From Eublepharis macularius (lineage: Eukaryota; Chordata; Lepidosauria; Squamata; Eublepharidae): a stretch of DNA of 64,000 nt. Under the pieces are notes generated by a model. That model saw only the letters and a program-made list of their open reading frames with translations, did no database searches and had not been told where the DNA came from. The DNA is taken from assembly GCF_028583425.1 (NCBI RefSeq), contig NC_072801.1, positions 60,899,766 to 60,963,765 of the forward strand. The letters run 5' to 3'. Every line of letters starts with the position of its first letter. Position 1 is the first letter of the stretch. This document shows, piece after piece, positions 45,446 to 56,465 of the stretch. The position numbers and the translations under genes were made by a program.

Positions 45446-48400
45446 TTACAATTAAAAAAAGGATGGGGTTGTGGGGACCCGAATTTACATTCCATCCTGG
45501 AGACGTTCTACTACTCTTGGGTCCTTTCTATTCCAAGTTCTAAGAGGAAACCAATGAGCACTTTTATTTAGGCTGATCTCAGCCTGGGGGCATTACTACA
45601 TTCATGACTGCTCCTGGCACTGGAGGTTCCACCTTTTCACTAAACTTTGGGCTTAAGTATTTTAAAATGGGGAAACCGATGCACAACTGTCTCTGAATCA
45701 GTACAAATACTATTAAACCACAGATGCACCACACAATCTTTTCTTCAGAGTTGCTGGTTCGGGAAAGCTGAGACCAAGCTAGCTGACCTCAGTGATTTTT
45801 AACGCCGTTTTGGGTCTCCTAAGGGGGCTGCATTTGCGCTCCCATTTGACTGGTTTGTAGGGCCCAGTCACGGTGGGTTCCGCATAGCTTGGCTGGGTGC
45901 GTTCTATGGGAGCCAAGACAATTGCTTGGGGCATGGCTTTTTTTTTTTTAAGCTCTGCACATGCTCAGAGGCTGGGCCAAATTTCTAGTTCCATGGTAGG
46001 GAAGCACAGTCTCTTCTGCTGCTCTCAGCATTAGACTAGAGGGGCTTCAAAAATCCTATCCTATCCTCTGGAGTATTATTACACATAGTACTATACACCA
46101 GGAGTTTTATTACACATCATGCCAATGTGTGTTTTTCTCTTCAAACTGGCCATTTACAAGGCTTTCTATTTCTTGAGGAAGTTTCTACGTTTTTCGTCAG
46201 CTCCTTCCCTTATTAATAGTTTCTATCTCGTCTCCTTTCAGGTTTGGGTAAATTTAGCTTCCCGGACCATGGAGACCCAGGTTGGGTGGTTGAGACAAAT
46301 AGGCGCAGAGAGGGTTAACACAGGCCTCCCGCTTTAAGGTGGGACAGCAGATTTTGACTCTCTTAAGGAGGTCCGAGGATGACAGATTATGCCTCTCTTA
46401 AGGAGGTCTTGAGGAGGACAGAAGTGAGCCACGTCTCCTAAGTTCTGCCCATAAAAATCTCTTAGGGTCCTGGTCAAAAGACTCTGTTCTACTTCTGCTG
46501 AGTTTCTGGCTCTCTTTTGGCAGTATTTGGCCAAGGCATCAAGAGGCAAGCAGGTCAAGAGGGAGCGTCTCGGCAAGTCACTGGAATGAGTAGAGGCGAT
46601 CAACTCTCTAAGCAAACCAAGTTGACTCCCCAGAGCTCTCATCCTAACACAATCTGAGCAGCCAGAAATTCAGCTACCTGTCTTCCCTTAATTGTCATTT
46701 TTGGGAAGATACTATATCATGGATGGCCTTTGCGGTGGCACGGGCCATTTCTCGTTTGGAGGCTAGATTTCCTTTCTCCAAAACTAAATCACTTTTCTCT
46801 AACTTAAACTATCATCCTTTTTACTCAATATCCACAACACATTTATCCTATCTCAGGTGTCATTTTAACATTCCAAATCAGAGTTTTACCAGAAAAATCA
46901 GTCCTAGACAACACAACAAATAAGCCTTTTGCCTGCATCCACTAGGTCTGAGTTCCCTTGCTGGGGGACCTAGCGAAAGAGGGGGCCAGGATGAATTCTT
47001 AGCAGAAGGACTGTTTCACCTATCCGCAATCAAATTCAACCTACAAATTCAACCACTAACACACCGAGCAACTTCCCCGGCCCCTGAACTAGTCAGAAGT
47101 TGAGAGTGGAGGGAGTAAATTGGACCATAACTCAAGTATGGTGTATGTCTCGCACACAGAACCCAGCCACATCTGCTCCTGCTGTTTCCCGGTACCAAGG
47201 GTTAACACCAGGTTACAGACTGTCCTGCGCTGTCTGCCAGACCACCACCCAGCCTGGAAATGCCCACAAAATACAATCCTCCTGAAGATGCTCAGAGTCC
47301 CTTGAGAAGCAAGGGGCCCTTCTTACACACAATTTGCACACCCACACATAAACAGGGGGAACAGATTGCAGCTGCTATCCCTGCCGGATGGCAAGAAGTC
47401 ACTTCCTACCATTCCTCATGCACACAAATACAAGCTTCCTTACACAAAATTCTTTCTTTCTTTCTTTTACCTTTTGTACTAGATATTATAAAATCTAGGG
47501 TGTCTGAGTTTCTTCAAGGAATTCTACAATCCATTAGATGTTCAGCTCTAGAGGGGAAACTGTTTTCTGTCCAAGCTCAGCAGCGGAGTGGGGGGGGGGT
47601 GTCTGCTGGCTGGCAAGGGATGCTTACTTTGAGGGCTGATCTGGGGAGGTTAGCATTTCTCCCGGCTTGGAAGAGCCTGTCTTCCTCATCATCCGAATTG
47701 GGTTTCTCCTTTCCACAAAAATCCTGGAAAGCATCTCTGACTATTTGGACAGGGCTCCCAAGGGTGTTCTCCTTTCTTTACCACCCACTTCTCCAAGTGG
47801 GGTACTCTGGTGTTAGTACGGTACATTTTTTTTATTATTATTATTTTATTTTTATTTTTATTTTGCACACTGATCGTGGGGGGGGGGGAGATCAGCAATG
47901 CCCACGGGGGGGGGGGTCCTTTAAGCCAGTCCTCTCCAGGGGCTTTTACAAGTCCTCAAGGATTCTTAAAGGGGCATACACAGGTTACACCATCCTCTCC
48001 AGGGACTTATTTTTTTCCAGAGCTCTCCTCTTAGTCCTCAAGGACATTTAAAAGGGTTTCCAAAGGGGGTGAGGGTTTCCTTGCTTTCAACTCCTATTCT
48101 CGTGTGGGCTCGGTTACAAGCCACGAGACCAGGAAAAAGGCGCTCCTGGGTTCTTCAAACCCAAGAACTTAAAAGATCCCCAGGCCTCCTGCCCAGAGAC
48201 AGACTGTTAAAGCTGTCTCCAAGCCAAGACCAAAAGACCAAAGCGCGCACGGGGCGGCTGCTTGCCGCAAACAAAAGGGCTCAAGGACTGTTTCTGTGAG
48301 TCCCCAAGCAATTTGTGCCCAGGAGTAAAACTTTCTTTACTCCCAAGCAAGAAGTGCCCGAGAGTCTTACTTAAAACTCAAGCACAGTGCTTCAGGAACC

Positions 48401-48929
48401 TAGCCTCAGATTCCCAAAGCAAGTTAAACAAAGGGACTATCAACCTCTTCACGTTTCCTCCGGAGAGGAGGTTGAAGTCTAAGTGCTGGGGGGGAGCGGG
48501 GATTTGGACGGGCTTAGGAGGGAAGGGGGAGAGGGAAGAGAGTTTTATATGTGCTGCTTCAGGATGTATATACACCTATAGCCTATTTCTGGGATCCCAC
48601 CCGCATAGACGCGTTTAGGCGGCCCGTAAGGTGGCCAGGAACTTCACCAGTCCAGAGGTCCTCACCCACAGTACACCGGTTATAACGGCTGGAGGGCCTC
48701 GCGGTGCACCACAAAAGGCAAGTAGTCCAGAGCTGGCTGAAGGAAGAAATGGGGAAAAGCCAACCCACACAAGATAGCGATGCTCTCTAGAGCCACACAC
48801 ACTCGCACTTTTAATTCCCTAAGCTAAGTTGCTCTCTCTGCACAGAGTTCCGAAAGTTTTTTCCTCTACGTCAGTTTGCCGAAAACAAATGTGTCGACTC
48901 ATCTGGATTCAGACAAACCGGGCTGCCCA

Positions 48930-48943
48930 CGCATTCTCCACCA
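48930..48943 (-). promoter_or_regulatory. Primer binding site matching tRNA-Ala 3' end
   Basis: The plus strand CGCATTCTCCACCA is the 3' end of vertebrate tRNA-Ala including CCA. On the minus strand this gives TGGTGGAGAATGCG, six bases inside the 5' LTR. That is the position and polarity of a minus-strand primer site. The tRNA assignment is from memory of the tRNA sequence. Confidence 0.7.
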
Positions 48944-48949
48944 TTAATC

Positions 48950-50206
48950 TGTTACTGGAACTGCTCTGTTAATAGGACGGGGAGTTAGCTTAGCAGTCCA
49001 GAACTAGAACAGCGCGGATCTAGCCAATGTCTACCAAGGTCTTGCCAAACGGAAATCTCTGTGACAAAGAGGCAAACTACAAGTATTCAATCAATAACGT
49101 GTATTTTCTAATGGTGTAGCGTATGCCTAATCTTCCACACACATACAAGATTGCATACAAGAGCTAAGGAATACAGAGTAGGATAATTAGAGACTAATAC
49201 ACAAGCCGGGTATCACGATGAATTGGGACAAGCTCACCTTCCTGAAGTGGAGTAGAGATCTCAGCAGCGAAAGGGGGGGGGGGTCCAATGCCTGCACCAA
49301 GACCCCAGGTAGATGGGTAACACGGAAATTAGGACAGGAATGACGCGCGCGCCCTCGGATTCGAGAGGCTAGCTTATATACCCTCAGAGCACCCAGGGGC
49401 TGGCGCCTTATTCTGTGGTTCTCACGACTTAAATCAAAGAAATTGAGCCCATCGGGACTGCCTTGATTGGACCATGTTTGAAGTCTGATTAATTTATAAA
49501 TGACACCTTTGGGGAGAGGGGATGGAAAGGAAGAAGAGGATCCGAGCCGTTTGCTCGTTCCCAGCGCACATCCTGGTGCCTTCAAGTCCGGAGTTCAAAG
49601 GTTGCTTTGATGTGCGCTTGTTGATTGCCCTGGCTGACTGATGATCAATCTCCATTCAGGATAGGTGTTAAGAAATGCGGAGGAGAGTGGGATTCTCTTG
49701 CAGCGTACGTGATCTGCTCGTTTCTTCGCAATGGCTTCCCAAAGCAGGCTGTTCCCCTCTGCTTCTTGGCTGTTGGCTAGGGCTTACCCGCAGATTGTCT
49801 GGTAGTGAGGGCAACCAGCCCACGGGAGGCTCCCGGCAGGAGCTGGCCAGGGAGCGCCTGGCCACCCTCGTGGAAGGTTTCCCCTGGCTGGCATCTGGCT
49901 GCTGGCAGCATAGCTGGAGCCCAGAGTGAGGCAAGCTTTCATGGCAGGCAAGGGAGCAGCGTTTAAGACACAGTCCATGGTTGGCAACAGGGCAGCATCA
50001 CACAGGAGAGTCCAGATATAAGCTTGAGCAGGGCAGTGCCACGTAAGAGTTTTGAGAGCAATTGTCCAGGAACTGTCAGTCTGTTGCAGCATCAGATATG
50101 AAACTGACACGTGTATTAGAGGAACACAGGCACGGCAGTCTTTTGGTGTAGAGCTCAGACCCAGTTCATGGCTGGCCTCTGGAGGGAGGGGGGCTGCTCG
50201 GTAACA
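48950..50206 (-). repeat. LTR (5' LTR in element orientation)
   Basis: 1257 bp, TGTTACTGGAACTGCTC to GCTGCTCGGTAACA. It has the same length as the other LTR and about 10 substitutions against it. Confidence 0.92.
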
Positions 50207-50210
50207 CCAT

Positions 50211-51490
50211 CGGCGCCCTTGACCTCGGTTCCGGCGCCGTCGACTCTGCCACTTACTCCGCCTGCTGCTCGGCCGCATCGCCATCTTTCGGCTCCCGAGC
50301 CTTGTACCTCGGTTCCGACGGAACGCCCTTCGGTTCCGACGCAGACCCCGGAGGCTTTCTCCGACTCCGAGGATGAAGAGGGCCTGGCGTCTCCGTCAGA
50401 GTACTCCTCGGACGCGGCCTCCGACCCTTCCCCTGATGATGCTGTTGGGGAGCTCCGTTCGTCATCCCCTAATGACGACTACAGAGTATTCGCGGAGCAG
50501 CTGGTCCGGATGGCCGCAGCACTGGAGCTTGATGTCGCCTCCTCCACCTCAAAACCCAAGAGCAAGCTGCTGGAGCCGCTGTACTCTGGGTCTCCTGCCT
50601 CGGTGGCGTTCCCCCCTGTCGAGGATCTCGTCGACAATGCCCTCGTGCTCTGGCAGACCCCTGCTTCCGTGCCGCCTACGGCCAAGAAGGTCGAGAAATA
50701 TTATCGGCTCAAACAGGAGGATTGCCCTTACCTCTTCACCCATCCGAAACCCTCTTCCATCATGGCCGAGGAGGGTCAAGCTCGGTTCCGACGCGGTTCC
50801 TCTTCGGCTCCGTCGGATCGGGAGGGCAGAAAGCTAGATGGCATTGGTCGGAAGGTGTATTCTTCGGCTTCCCTGGGGTTCCGTATCGCCAATTTCCAAG
50901 TGATAATGGGCTCCTACAATCTCTTCTTGTGGAAGCGACTATCCTCCTACCTCTCTGACCTTCCCGACGATCGCCGTAACTTGGTCAACGCTCTCCAGGC
51001 TGAGGCTTTCCGGTTGTCAAAGCAACAGATGACAGCTGGCAAGGACGCCGCCGACTCTGCTGCACGTGCAATGGCATCCTCCGTGCTCTTGCGTCGGCAC
51101 GCCTGGCTTCGATCTACAGCCCTGCCCCCCGAGAAGAAGGCCAAGGTCGAGGATTTCCCGTTTGAGGGTCCCCAGCTCTTCTCAGAGAAAACGGATGAGT
51201 CCCTTTCTCTCCTGAAGAAGAACCAGCAGACGGCCAAGTCCCTCGGGGTTGCGCCTTCGGTTCCGCAGTCGGGTCTGAGATATCGGTATGGCAAGTTCCG
51301 GTCCTATCAGTCCCCCTACCAGCAGTTCCAACAGCGCCAAGGAAGGTACTTCTCGGGCCAATCCTATGGCCACCGTTCCTACTCTGGCCAGCAGCGCCAC
51401 TCTTCGAGACGCTCCGGCCGGTCCAAGGGACGACGGCAGCCTCCCTCGCCCAAGGCCTCGACTTCGGCGCAGAAGCCCTCGGTCTTCTGA
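50211..51490 (+). pseudogene. DIRS ORF1 (gag-like), right part
   Basis: It begins at the LTR-element boundary and ends at a TGA. Features are an acidic stretch (SDSEDEEGL), a central helical region (KKVEKYYRLKQEDC, SSYLSDLPDDRRNLVNALQ, RRHAWLRSTALP) and an Arg/Gln/Tyr/Ser-rich C-terminus (QQFQQRQGRYFSGQSYGHR) that could bind nucleic acid. The central block resembles the capsid-like part known from DIRS first ORFs. Fossil part only. Confidence 0.75.
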
Positions 51491-51511
51491 CTACGCCAGG
51501 ACGCTTCCCTG

Positions 51512-53407
51512 TTGGCCTCCAAGGACGCTGTTGCTGTCTTGTTCTTGGACAGGCTACAGCCTTTCTTGCCCCGTTGGCAACTCATTACTACCGATACCTG
51601 GGTCCTCTCTATTGTGGCCCGTGGTTATAAGTTATCGTTCACCACTGCACCCCCTCTTTCGCACCCCCCTCGTTGTGCTTCTTGTTGTAATGTTGTTTTA
51701 CAAAATAATGTTTTGGAGCTGGTTAACAAAGGTGCTGTCCGGGTGGTCGATGTCTCTACTTCCCCTTGGGGGTTTTACTCGAGATACTTTCTTGTGGATA
51801 AGAAAGATGGGGGGTCTCGTCCCATTTTGGACCTTCGGACCCTTAATACTTACTTGAGGGTGGAAAAGTTTAGGATGCTTACTCTGTCACGAGTATTGGA
51901 GCTCTTGGAGTCGGGCGTCTGGATGGCCATTTTGGATCTCAAAGACGCCTACTTCCACATTTCCATCTTTGAGGGCCACAGGAAATATCTCCGTTTTACC
52001 TGTGGAGGCGCTGTCTATGAGTACACAGCCTTGCCCTTTGGCCTGGCCTCGGTGCCCAGGGTGTTCACTAAATGTATGGCCACCGTGGTGGCACATTTAC
52101 GGTCTAGTGGCTGTTTTGTCTATCCATATTTGGATGATTGGCTCCTGGTGGGTCCCTCCTCTGATTCCCTCCGGGCCTCTATCGCCCTCACCTTGTCCGT
52201 GCTAGACGGACTGGGGCTAGTGGTTAATTTGGGGAAGTCTGTTTTGTCCCCGGGTACGAGCATTAGGTTCATCGGGGTCCACTTTGACTCTCTGCTGGGC
52301 CGGGCTTATCTACCCCCGGACCGCTTGCACAGGCTGTCCTCCCTGGCCCGCCACTCCGTGCATAACCGGTTCCAAACTGCCCTCCTGATTCAAACCTTGT
52401 TGGGCCTCATGGCCTCCTCCACAGGGGTGGTGTGTTTTGCACGCCTGCACATGCGGCCTCTGCAAAACTGGTTTGTTTGGGTTTTCAACCCTCTCGCTAT
52501 GAGTCAACACCGTGGGTTTTCCATCCCGAGGGTGATACAGCGGTCCTTGGTGTGGTGGACTGTCCCTGAGAATTTGTCCAAGGGTTGTCCTTTTGGTCCC
52601 TTCCTGCCGGAGGTCACCGTCTTTACGGACACTTCCAATCTAGGCTGGGGAGGGCGTTGTGGACGCCTGTCTGCTCAAGGTGTTTGGTCCTCCCTTGAGG
52701 TAAACATGCACATTAACCTCTTAGAGCTTAGAGCGATCCGTTACTCCCTTGCTTCTTTTGCAGATGTCATTCGGAACAAGAGGGTGCAGGTCCTGTCGGA
52801 CAATACCACGGCCTGTTACTATCTCAACAAGCAGGGAGGAACGGTCTCGCTCAAGCTCTGCAGGGAAGCGACTACGCTCTGGAACTGGGCCATTACCAAC
52901 AACGTCCTGCCCAAGGCCGTTCATATTGCTGGGGAGAGCAACACAGCAGCAGACACGCTGAGCAGAGTGTTTTTGCCCCACCACGAGTGGTCCCTCAACA
53001 GGGCTTACCTCCACGTGGTTTTCCGCATGTGGGGCACCCCGCTCGTTGACCTCTTCGCCACAGCCCACAACACACAGGTTCCCCTGTTCTGCTCCCGGGC
53101 CGGGATTGGCCGTCGCTCCCTGGGGGATGCCTTCCAGATACCCTGGTCTCCAGGGCTCTTTTATGCCTTCCCGCCCTTCCCACTCCTTCACAAGGTCCTC
53201 TCCAGGATCAGGGCCTTCCGGACCCATTGTATCCTGATTGCCCCTCGGTGGCCTCGCCAGGATTGGTTCCCCCTTTTACTCTCCCTGTCACAGGGGCGAT
53301 GTCTCCCGCTGCCACACGCCCCAGACCTGCTAGTCAGGGACGGGGTGTGGCATCACGATGTGGCAGTGCTAAATCTGACTGCCTGGCTCCTCTGCACCCC
53401 GGCGTAG
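51512..53407 (+). CDS. DIRS reverse transcriptase / RNase H ORF
   Basis: RT motifs in order: GFYSRYFLVDKKDGGSRPIL, ILDLKDAYFHISI, ALPFGLASVPRVFTK and YPYLDDWLLVG (the YxDD box), then VLSPGTSIRFIGV. RNase H follows: VFTDTSNLGWGG, HINLLELRAI, VLSDNTTACYYLNKQGG and GESNTAADTLSR. After it comes DLFATAHNTQVPLFCSR and FYAFPPFPLLHKVL, a region at the place where DIRS elements are described as having a Dam-like methyltransferase. The 3' end overlaps the recombinase ORF in another frame, as is common in this family. Confidence 0.92.
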   Translation: MASKDAVAVLFLDRLQPFLPRWQLITTDTWVLSIVARGYKLSFTTAPPLSHPPRCASCCNVVLQNNVLELVNKGAVRVVDVSTSPWGFYSRYFLVDKKDGGSRPILDLRTLNTYLRVEKFRMLTLSRVLELLESGVWMAILDLKDAYFHISIFEGHRKYLRFTCGGAVYEYTALPFGLASVPRVFTKCMATVVAHLRSSGCFVYPYLDDWLLVGPSSDSLRASIALTLSVLDGLGLVVNLGKSVLSPGTSIRFIGVHFDSLLGRAYLPPDRLHRLSSLARHSVHNRFQTALLIQTLLGLMASSTGVVCFARLHMRPLQNWFVWVFNPLAMSQHRGFSIPRVIQRSLVWWTVPENLSKGCPFGPFLPEVTVFTDTSNLGWGGRCGRLSAQGVWSSLEVNMHINLLELRAIRYSLASFADVIRNKRVQVLSDNTTACYYLNKQGGTVSLKLCREATTLWNWAITNNVLPKAVHIAGESNTAADTLSRVFLPHHEWSLNRAYLHVVFRMWGTPLVDLFATAHNTQVPLFCSRAGIGRRSLGDAFQIPWSPGLFYAFPPFPLLHKVLSRIRAFRTHCILIAPRWPRQDWFPLLLSLSQGRCLPLPHAPDLLVRDGVWHHDVAVLNLTAWLLCTPA

Positions 53408-54423
53408 GCCTCTCTACTAGGGTGCTTAATGTGATCTTGAATGCCCGAAAACCGTCTACCAGGTTGTCCTACCAGAGGAAGTGGTCACGTTTCTCCAGGT
53501 GGTTAGCCCCCAAAGGGGTTTCCCCTTTCACTTGCCCGCTACCTGTCATTCTGGACTACCTCCTGGACCTGTGCTCCCAAGGTCTGGCGTTCTCCAGTGT
53601 TAAAGTGCACATGGCTGCTATCTCTGCCTTCCATGAGCAGATTGATGGGAAGACTGTGTTTGCACATTGGCTGTCCAAACAGTTCCTGAAGGGCCTATTG
53701 AAGTCCTTTCCTCCTAGGGCCCATCCTATTCCTCAATGGAGCCTGACCCTGGTGCTCTCCCGTCTGATGCTCTCCCCTTTTGAGCCCCTGTCTACCTGTC
53801 CCTTGCCTCTGCTCACGCAGAAGGTGGCCTTTTTGGTAGCGGTCACTTCCTCCAGGCGGGTAGGGGAGTTGTCTGCTCTGAGGTGTGACCCCCCCTTCCT
53901 GCAGTTCTTCCCCGGTACGGTCATGCTCCACACTAGTATGCAGTTCCTGCCCAAGGTGGTTTCCAAATTTCACCTGCGTCAAAAGGTGGTCCTTCCTTCC
54001 TTTTTTCCTACACCCTCTTCCCCAGAGGAACGTACTCTACACACATTGGATGTGAAACGTGCTTTATTGTTTTATTTACGTCGCACCAAGTGTTTCAGGA
54101 AGTCTCCTGCCCTGTTTTTGTGTTACTCTGGCCCTCGCAAGGGCTCGCCAGCTTCTGCCCAGTCCATCTCTCGCTGGATTGTGTCTGCAATTAAACTTTG
54201 TTATCAGCAAGCTGGAGTCCGGTGCCCGTTGTTGATTACTGCTCATTCTACTCGAGCACAAGCTGCCTCTGCTGCCTTCCTGCGAGGAGTGCCGCTCCAG
54301 GACGTCTGCCAAGCTGCAACGTGGTCTACCGCTGACACTTTCATTAAACATTATTCTGTAGACGTGAATGCACGCCGTGAATCCGCTGTTGGCACGGCTG
54401 TTCTGCATTCTTTGTTCACATAG
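53227..54423 (+). CDS. DIRS tyrosine recombinase ORF
   Basis: The N-terminal part overlaps the RT ORF. The recombinase core runs from about STRLSYQRKWSRFSRWL (SAM-like domain) to SSRRVGELSALRCDP (first catalytic Arg), ITAHSTRAQAASAAF (H-x-x-R) and STADTFIKHYSVD (catalytic Tyr). Such an enzyme, in place of a DDE integrase, defines the DIRS group and explains the lack of target duplication. Confidence 0.92.
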   Translation: MYPDCPSVASPGLVPPFTLPVTGAMSPAATRPRPASQGRGVASRCGSAKSDCLAPLHPGVGLSTRVLNVILNARKPSTRLSYQRKWSRFSRWLAPKGVSPFTCPLPVILDYLLDLCSQGLAFSSVKVHMAAISAFHEQIDGKTVFAHWLSKQFLKGLLKSFPPRAHPIPQWSLTLVLSRLMLSPFEPLSTCPLPLLTQKVAFLVAVTSSRRVGELSALRCDPPFLQFFPGTVMLHTSMQFLPKVVSKFHLRQKVVLPSFFPTPSSPEERTLHTLDVKRALLFYLRRTKCFRKSPALFLCYSGPRKGSPASAQSISRWIVSAIKLCYQQAGVRCPLLITAHSTRAQAASAAFLRGVPLQDVCQAATWSTADTFIKHYSVDVNARRESAVGTAVLHSLFT

Positions 54424-54465
54424 ACACTCACACCCGCCCCCATTGGTGAGATGCTAGCTATTCTC

Positions 54466-54559
54466 CCAATGTGGGGCTGCATAGAAGGACGACGACGATA
54501 AACAGGGTTTCTCACCTGTAACTGTTGATCGTCGAGTCTCTTCTGTGCAGACACACATT
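54466..54559 (+). repeat. DIRS internal complementary region
   Basis: The first half (CCCAATGTGGGGCTGCATAG to GACGACGACGAT) is the reverse complement of the outermost left end. The second half (TAAACAGGGTTTCTCACCTG to TGTGCAGACACACATT) is the reverse complement of the outermost right end. Joined like this, they template the circle junction in DIRS replication. Confidence 0.9.
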
Positions 54560-54621
54560 CCCTCCCGCCTGCCCCGCTGTGAGTGCTTGGTTTACTCCAT
54601 TGTTTCTCCGGCGGCTCAGGT

Positions 54622-54778
54622 GAACTGAGGGAATGCCGGGGACGTTCGGGTACTTGTACTTCAAAATTGGCGGGAACACCGGCGCGCATGCGCGGTGGGC
54701 CCGAACGTCCCCGTCACAATTCTAGAAGCTAAAAGAATCTTCTCCGCGGCTGGCCTGCGCCTGCGCAGTCCCAATGTG
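54622..54778 (-). repeat. DIRS right inverted terminal repeat
   Basis: GAACTGAGGGAATGCCGGGG to GCGCAGTCCCAATGTG, the reverse complement of 38883-39039. Confidence 0.9.
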
Positions 54779-54835
54779 TGTCTGCACAGAAGAGACTCGA
54801 CGATCAACAGTTACAGGTGAGAAACCCTGTTTATC

Positions 54836-55348
54836 TTCAGATATATGAAGAGCAAAAGGAAGGTAAAGAGGGCGATACCCCCATTGCTGGGGATTTTGTG
54901 GGTGAATTGGAATGGGTGCAGAGGAGAACAACCAGGATGATCAGGGGCCTGGAGACCAAGCCCTGTAAGGAAAGATTGAGGAACTTCGGAATGTTCAGTT
55001 TGGAGAAGAGGAGGTTGAGGGGAGACTCAATTGCTTTCTCTAAGTATTTAAAAGGCTGTCACTTAAGAGGACAGAAGGGAGCTGTTCTTGTTGGCAACAG
55101 AGGATAGGACTCGAAACGTGCATTTAAACTATAGGAGGGAAGGTACCTGCTGGACGTTAGGAAAAAATTCTAAACTATAAGAGTAATTCCGTGGTGGAAT
55201 CAGCTGCTTAGGGATATGGTAGGTTCTCCCCTCCCCCCCCATTGGCAGTCTTCAAGAAGTGGCTAGACGAATAGGCTCTTCCTGCACTGGGCAGGGGGTT
55301 GGATGGTCCGTAAGGCTCCTTCCAACTCTAGGATTCTGTGATTCTATG
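54836..55348 (+). repeat. CR1 LINE 3' part (right side of interruption)
   Basis: GCAGAGGAGAACAACCAGGA, GATCAGGGGCCTGGAGACCA, TTCAGTTTGGAGAAGAGGAG, CAGGGGGTTGGATGG and an ATTCTGTGATTCTATG end are classic CR1 ORF2 3' end, 3' UTR and octamer tail. It continues the CR1 cut at 38859. It is 5'-truncated and inactive. Confidence 0.9.
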
Positions 55349-56465
55349 CTCCTGCCTGAGGCCCTTGCCTTGCCTTGCCTTGATTCCTGAATGAGGAAGG
55401 ATGAAGAAGCAAGGAGCGTCTAATGATTAATGGACATGTTAACAAAATCCCCACTCAGAAAGTATTACACACCTATTGTGAAACTTGTATGTAGATCTGA
55501 AATTTATGACAATCTAAGTGTGCAGAATTTGCAGTCAAAAATATGCTTGCTCTGGACTTCCTGTTTGGGATCCATGGAGGTCTAACGCAGCTCCACTTGC
55601 GGAGCTGACCGGACTGCCGTTTTAACCGGCCGGCGGGGTGAAAATAGCCCGCGGCCGACTGCTCTCAGGCGGGGAGCAGGCAAAGAACGCTCAAGACCCT
55701 AGGGTGAGCTAGATCTCGGACGAGGGGGGGCTTTACACAACGAGTCTCCCCCCGATCCTTGAGGTCCCACCTTGCGACGGGTCGGCTATAATCTCTGCGG
55801 CAGTTTTGGGGCCAATTCGGCTGGCATAAGACCTACATACCCAAGCATCGATTGGGGGAAGAAGCTGAGAGGAGAACTTAAAATCGAAACAGCGATTACA
55901 ACCCGAGAAAAGTGAAGAGAAGGTAAAGATCATTATCTTCTGAGACGGGACAGATTGATAAAAACAGAGAGGAAAAAAAGTAGATTTTTAAACTGCAACA
56001 GACTAGTGAAAAGGAGGGGAAGACTCGGCAGGAATCGAATTTAAAAAGAGACTAAGTTTAAAGAAGTTATTAAAGAAATGGGACTATTGTTTTGAATACC
56101 TGTGGCTTTGGAGCTGTGAGAAAAAGACACCATCGCGAGATCTGCTGTGGGAAGACGGGAGACAGGAAGTGCGTAATAACAATAGAGTGGCTGGAGAGAA
56201 GCGGCCCTTGCTGGAGGGCAGGAAGTAGGGAATCGCCATTTTTGAAAGGGGAAGGGTCGCGGCTTCAGCGGAAGAGGAAGTAGGCCATCTTGGATTACAA
56301 AATCATAGAGAAACCATAGAGAAAAGACGCCCGACATTTTGGACTCTTTAAAACTTAATTTCTATAAGAAGACCGGGACATTTAAAATAGAAAAACGTTA
56401 AATTTTACGCCACGGAGTTAAGGAAGAGAGCGGATTCGTGGGAGCGAGCTAAAGCAAGCCCCACG

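Larger units (their letters stand above)
41269..48929 (-). other. Interior of the LTR element, AT-rich and repetitive, no genes recognised
   Basis: It holds CAATTCAT-type short repeats (41640-41860), an imperfect tandem duplication (about 42300-42600 and 42955-43265), a tandem pair of about 100 bp (43966-44160), an (AG)n tract (45367-45443), four further C-runs that read as purine tracts on the minus strand, and a TTATTA-rich stretch near 47825. The longest frames (for example 47260-48051 on the plus strand and 46334-46642 on the minus strand) show no known retroviral motif. Confidence 0.65.
40000..50206 (-). mobile_element. LTR retroelement, non-coding interior, minus orientation, inserted in DIRS ORF1
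   Basis: Two 1257-bp LTRs with TGTTACTG...CAGTAACA ends flank a 7.7-kb interior. CCAT at 39996-39999 and 50207-50210 is a 4-bp target duplication. A primer site next to the right LTR and a polypurine tract next to the left LTR both read on the minus strand, setting the orientation. No gag, pro, pol or env motif was recognised on either strand of the interior, so it is a non-autonomous element or an unfamiliar one. The two LTRs differ at about 10 sites (roughly 0.8%), meaning an insertion perhaps a few million years old. Confidence 0.9.
38857..54835 (+). mobile_element. DIRS-family tyrosine-recombinase retrotransposon, split by an LTR element
   Basis: Its parts are a left inverted terminal repeat (38883-39039), a gag-like ORF1 region on both sides of an inserted LTR element (40000-50206), an RT/RNase H ORF, an overlapping tyrosine-recombinase ORF, an internal complementary region (54466-54559) and a right inverted terminal repeat (54622-54778). 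The internal complementary region matches the outer left end and the outer right end joined together, the hallmark of DIRS replication through a circle. No target duplication is seen, as expected for recombinase integration; the shared ATC marks both ends. Inverted repeats are essentially identical, so it is young. It is broken by one large insertion; the other coding parts are open. Confidence 0.93.

Noticed and set aside
45220-45495. Minus-strand frame with a Leu-Ser repeat
   Set aside because: It is only the translation of the (AG)n microsatellite.
47260-48051. 263-codon plus-strand open frame inside the LTR element
   Set aside because: It is antisense to the element orientation, has low-complexity stretches from a TTATTA run and G-runs, and no recognisable motif.
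50253-50465. Minus-strand frames opposite DIRS ORF1 right part and RT (for example 50947-51294, 52721-53227)
   Set aside because: They are shadows of strongly supported plus-strand ORFs.
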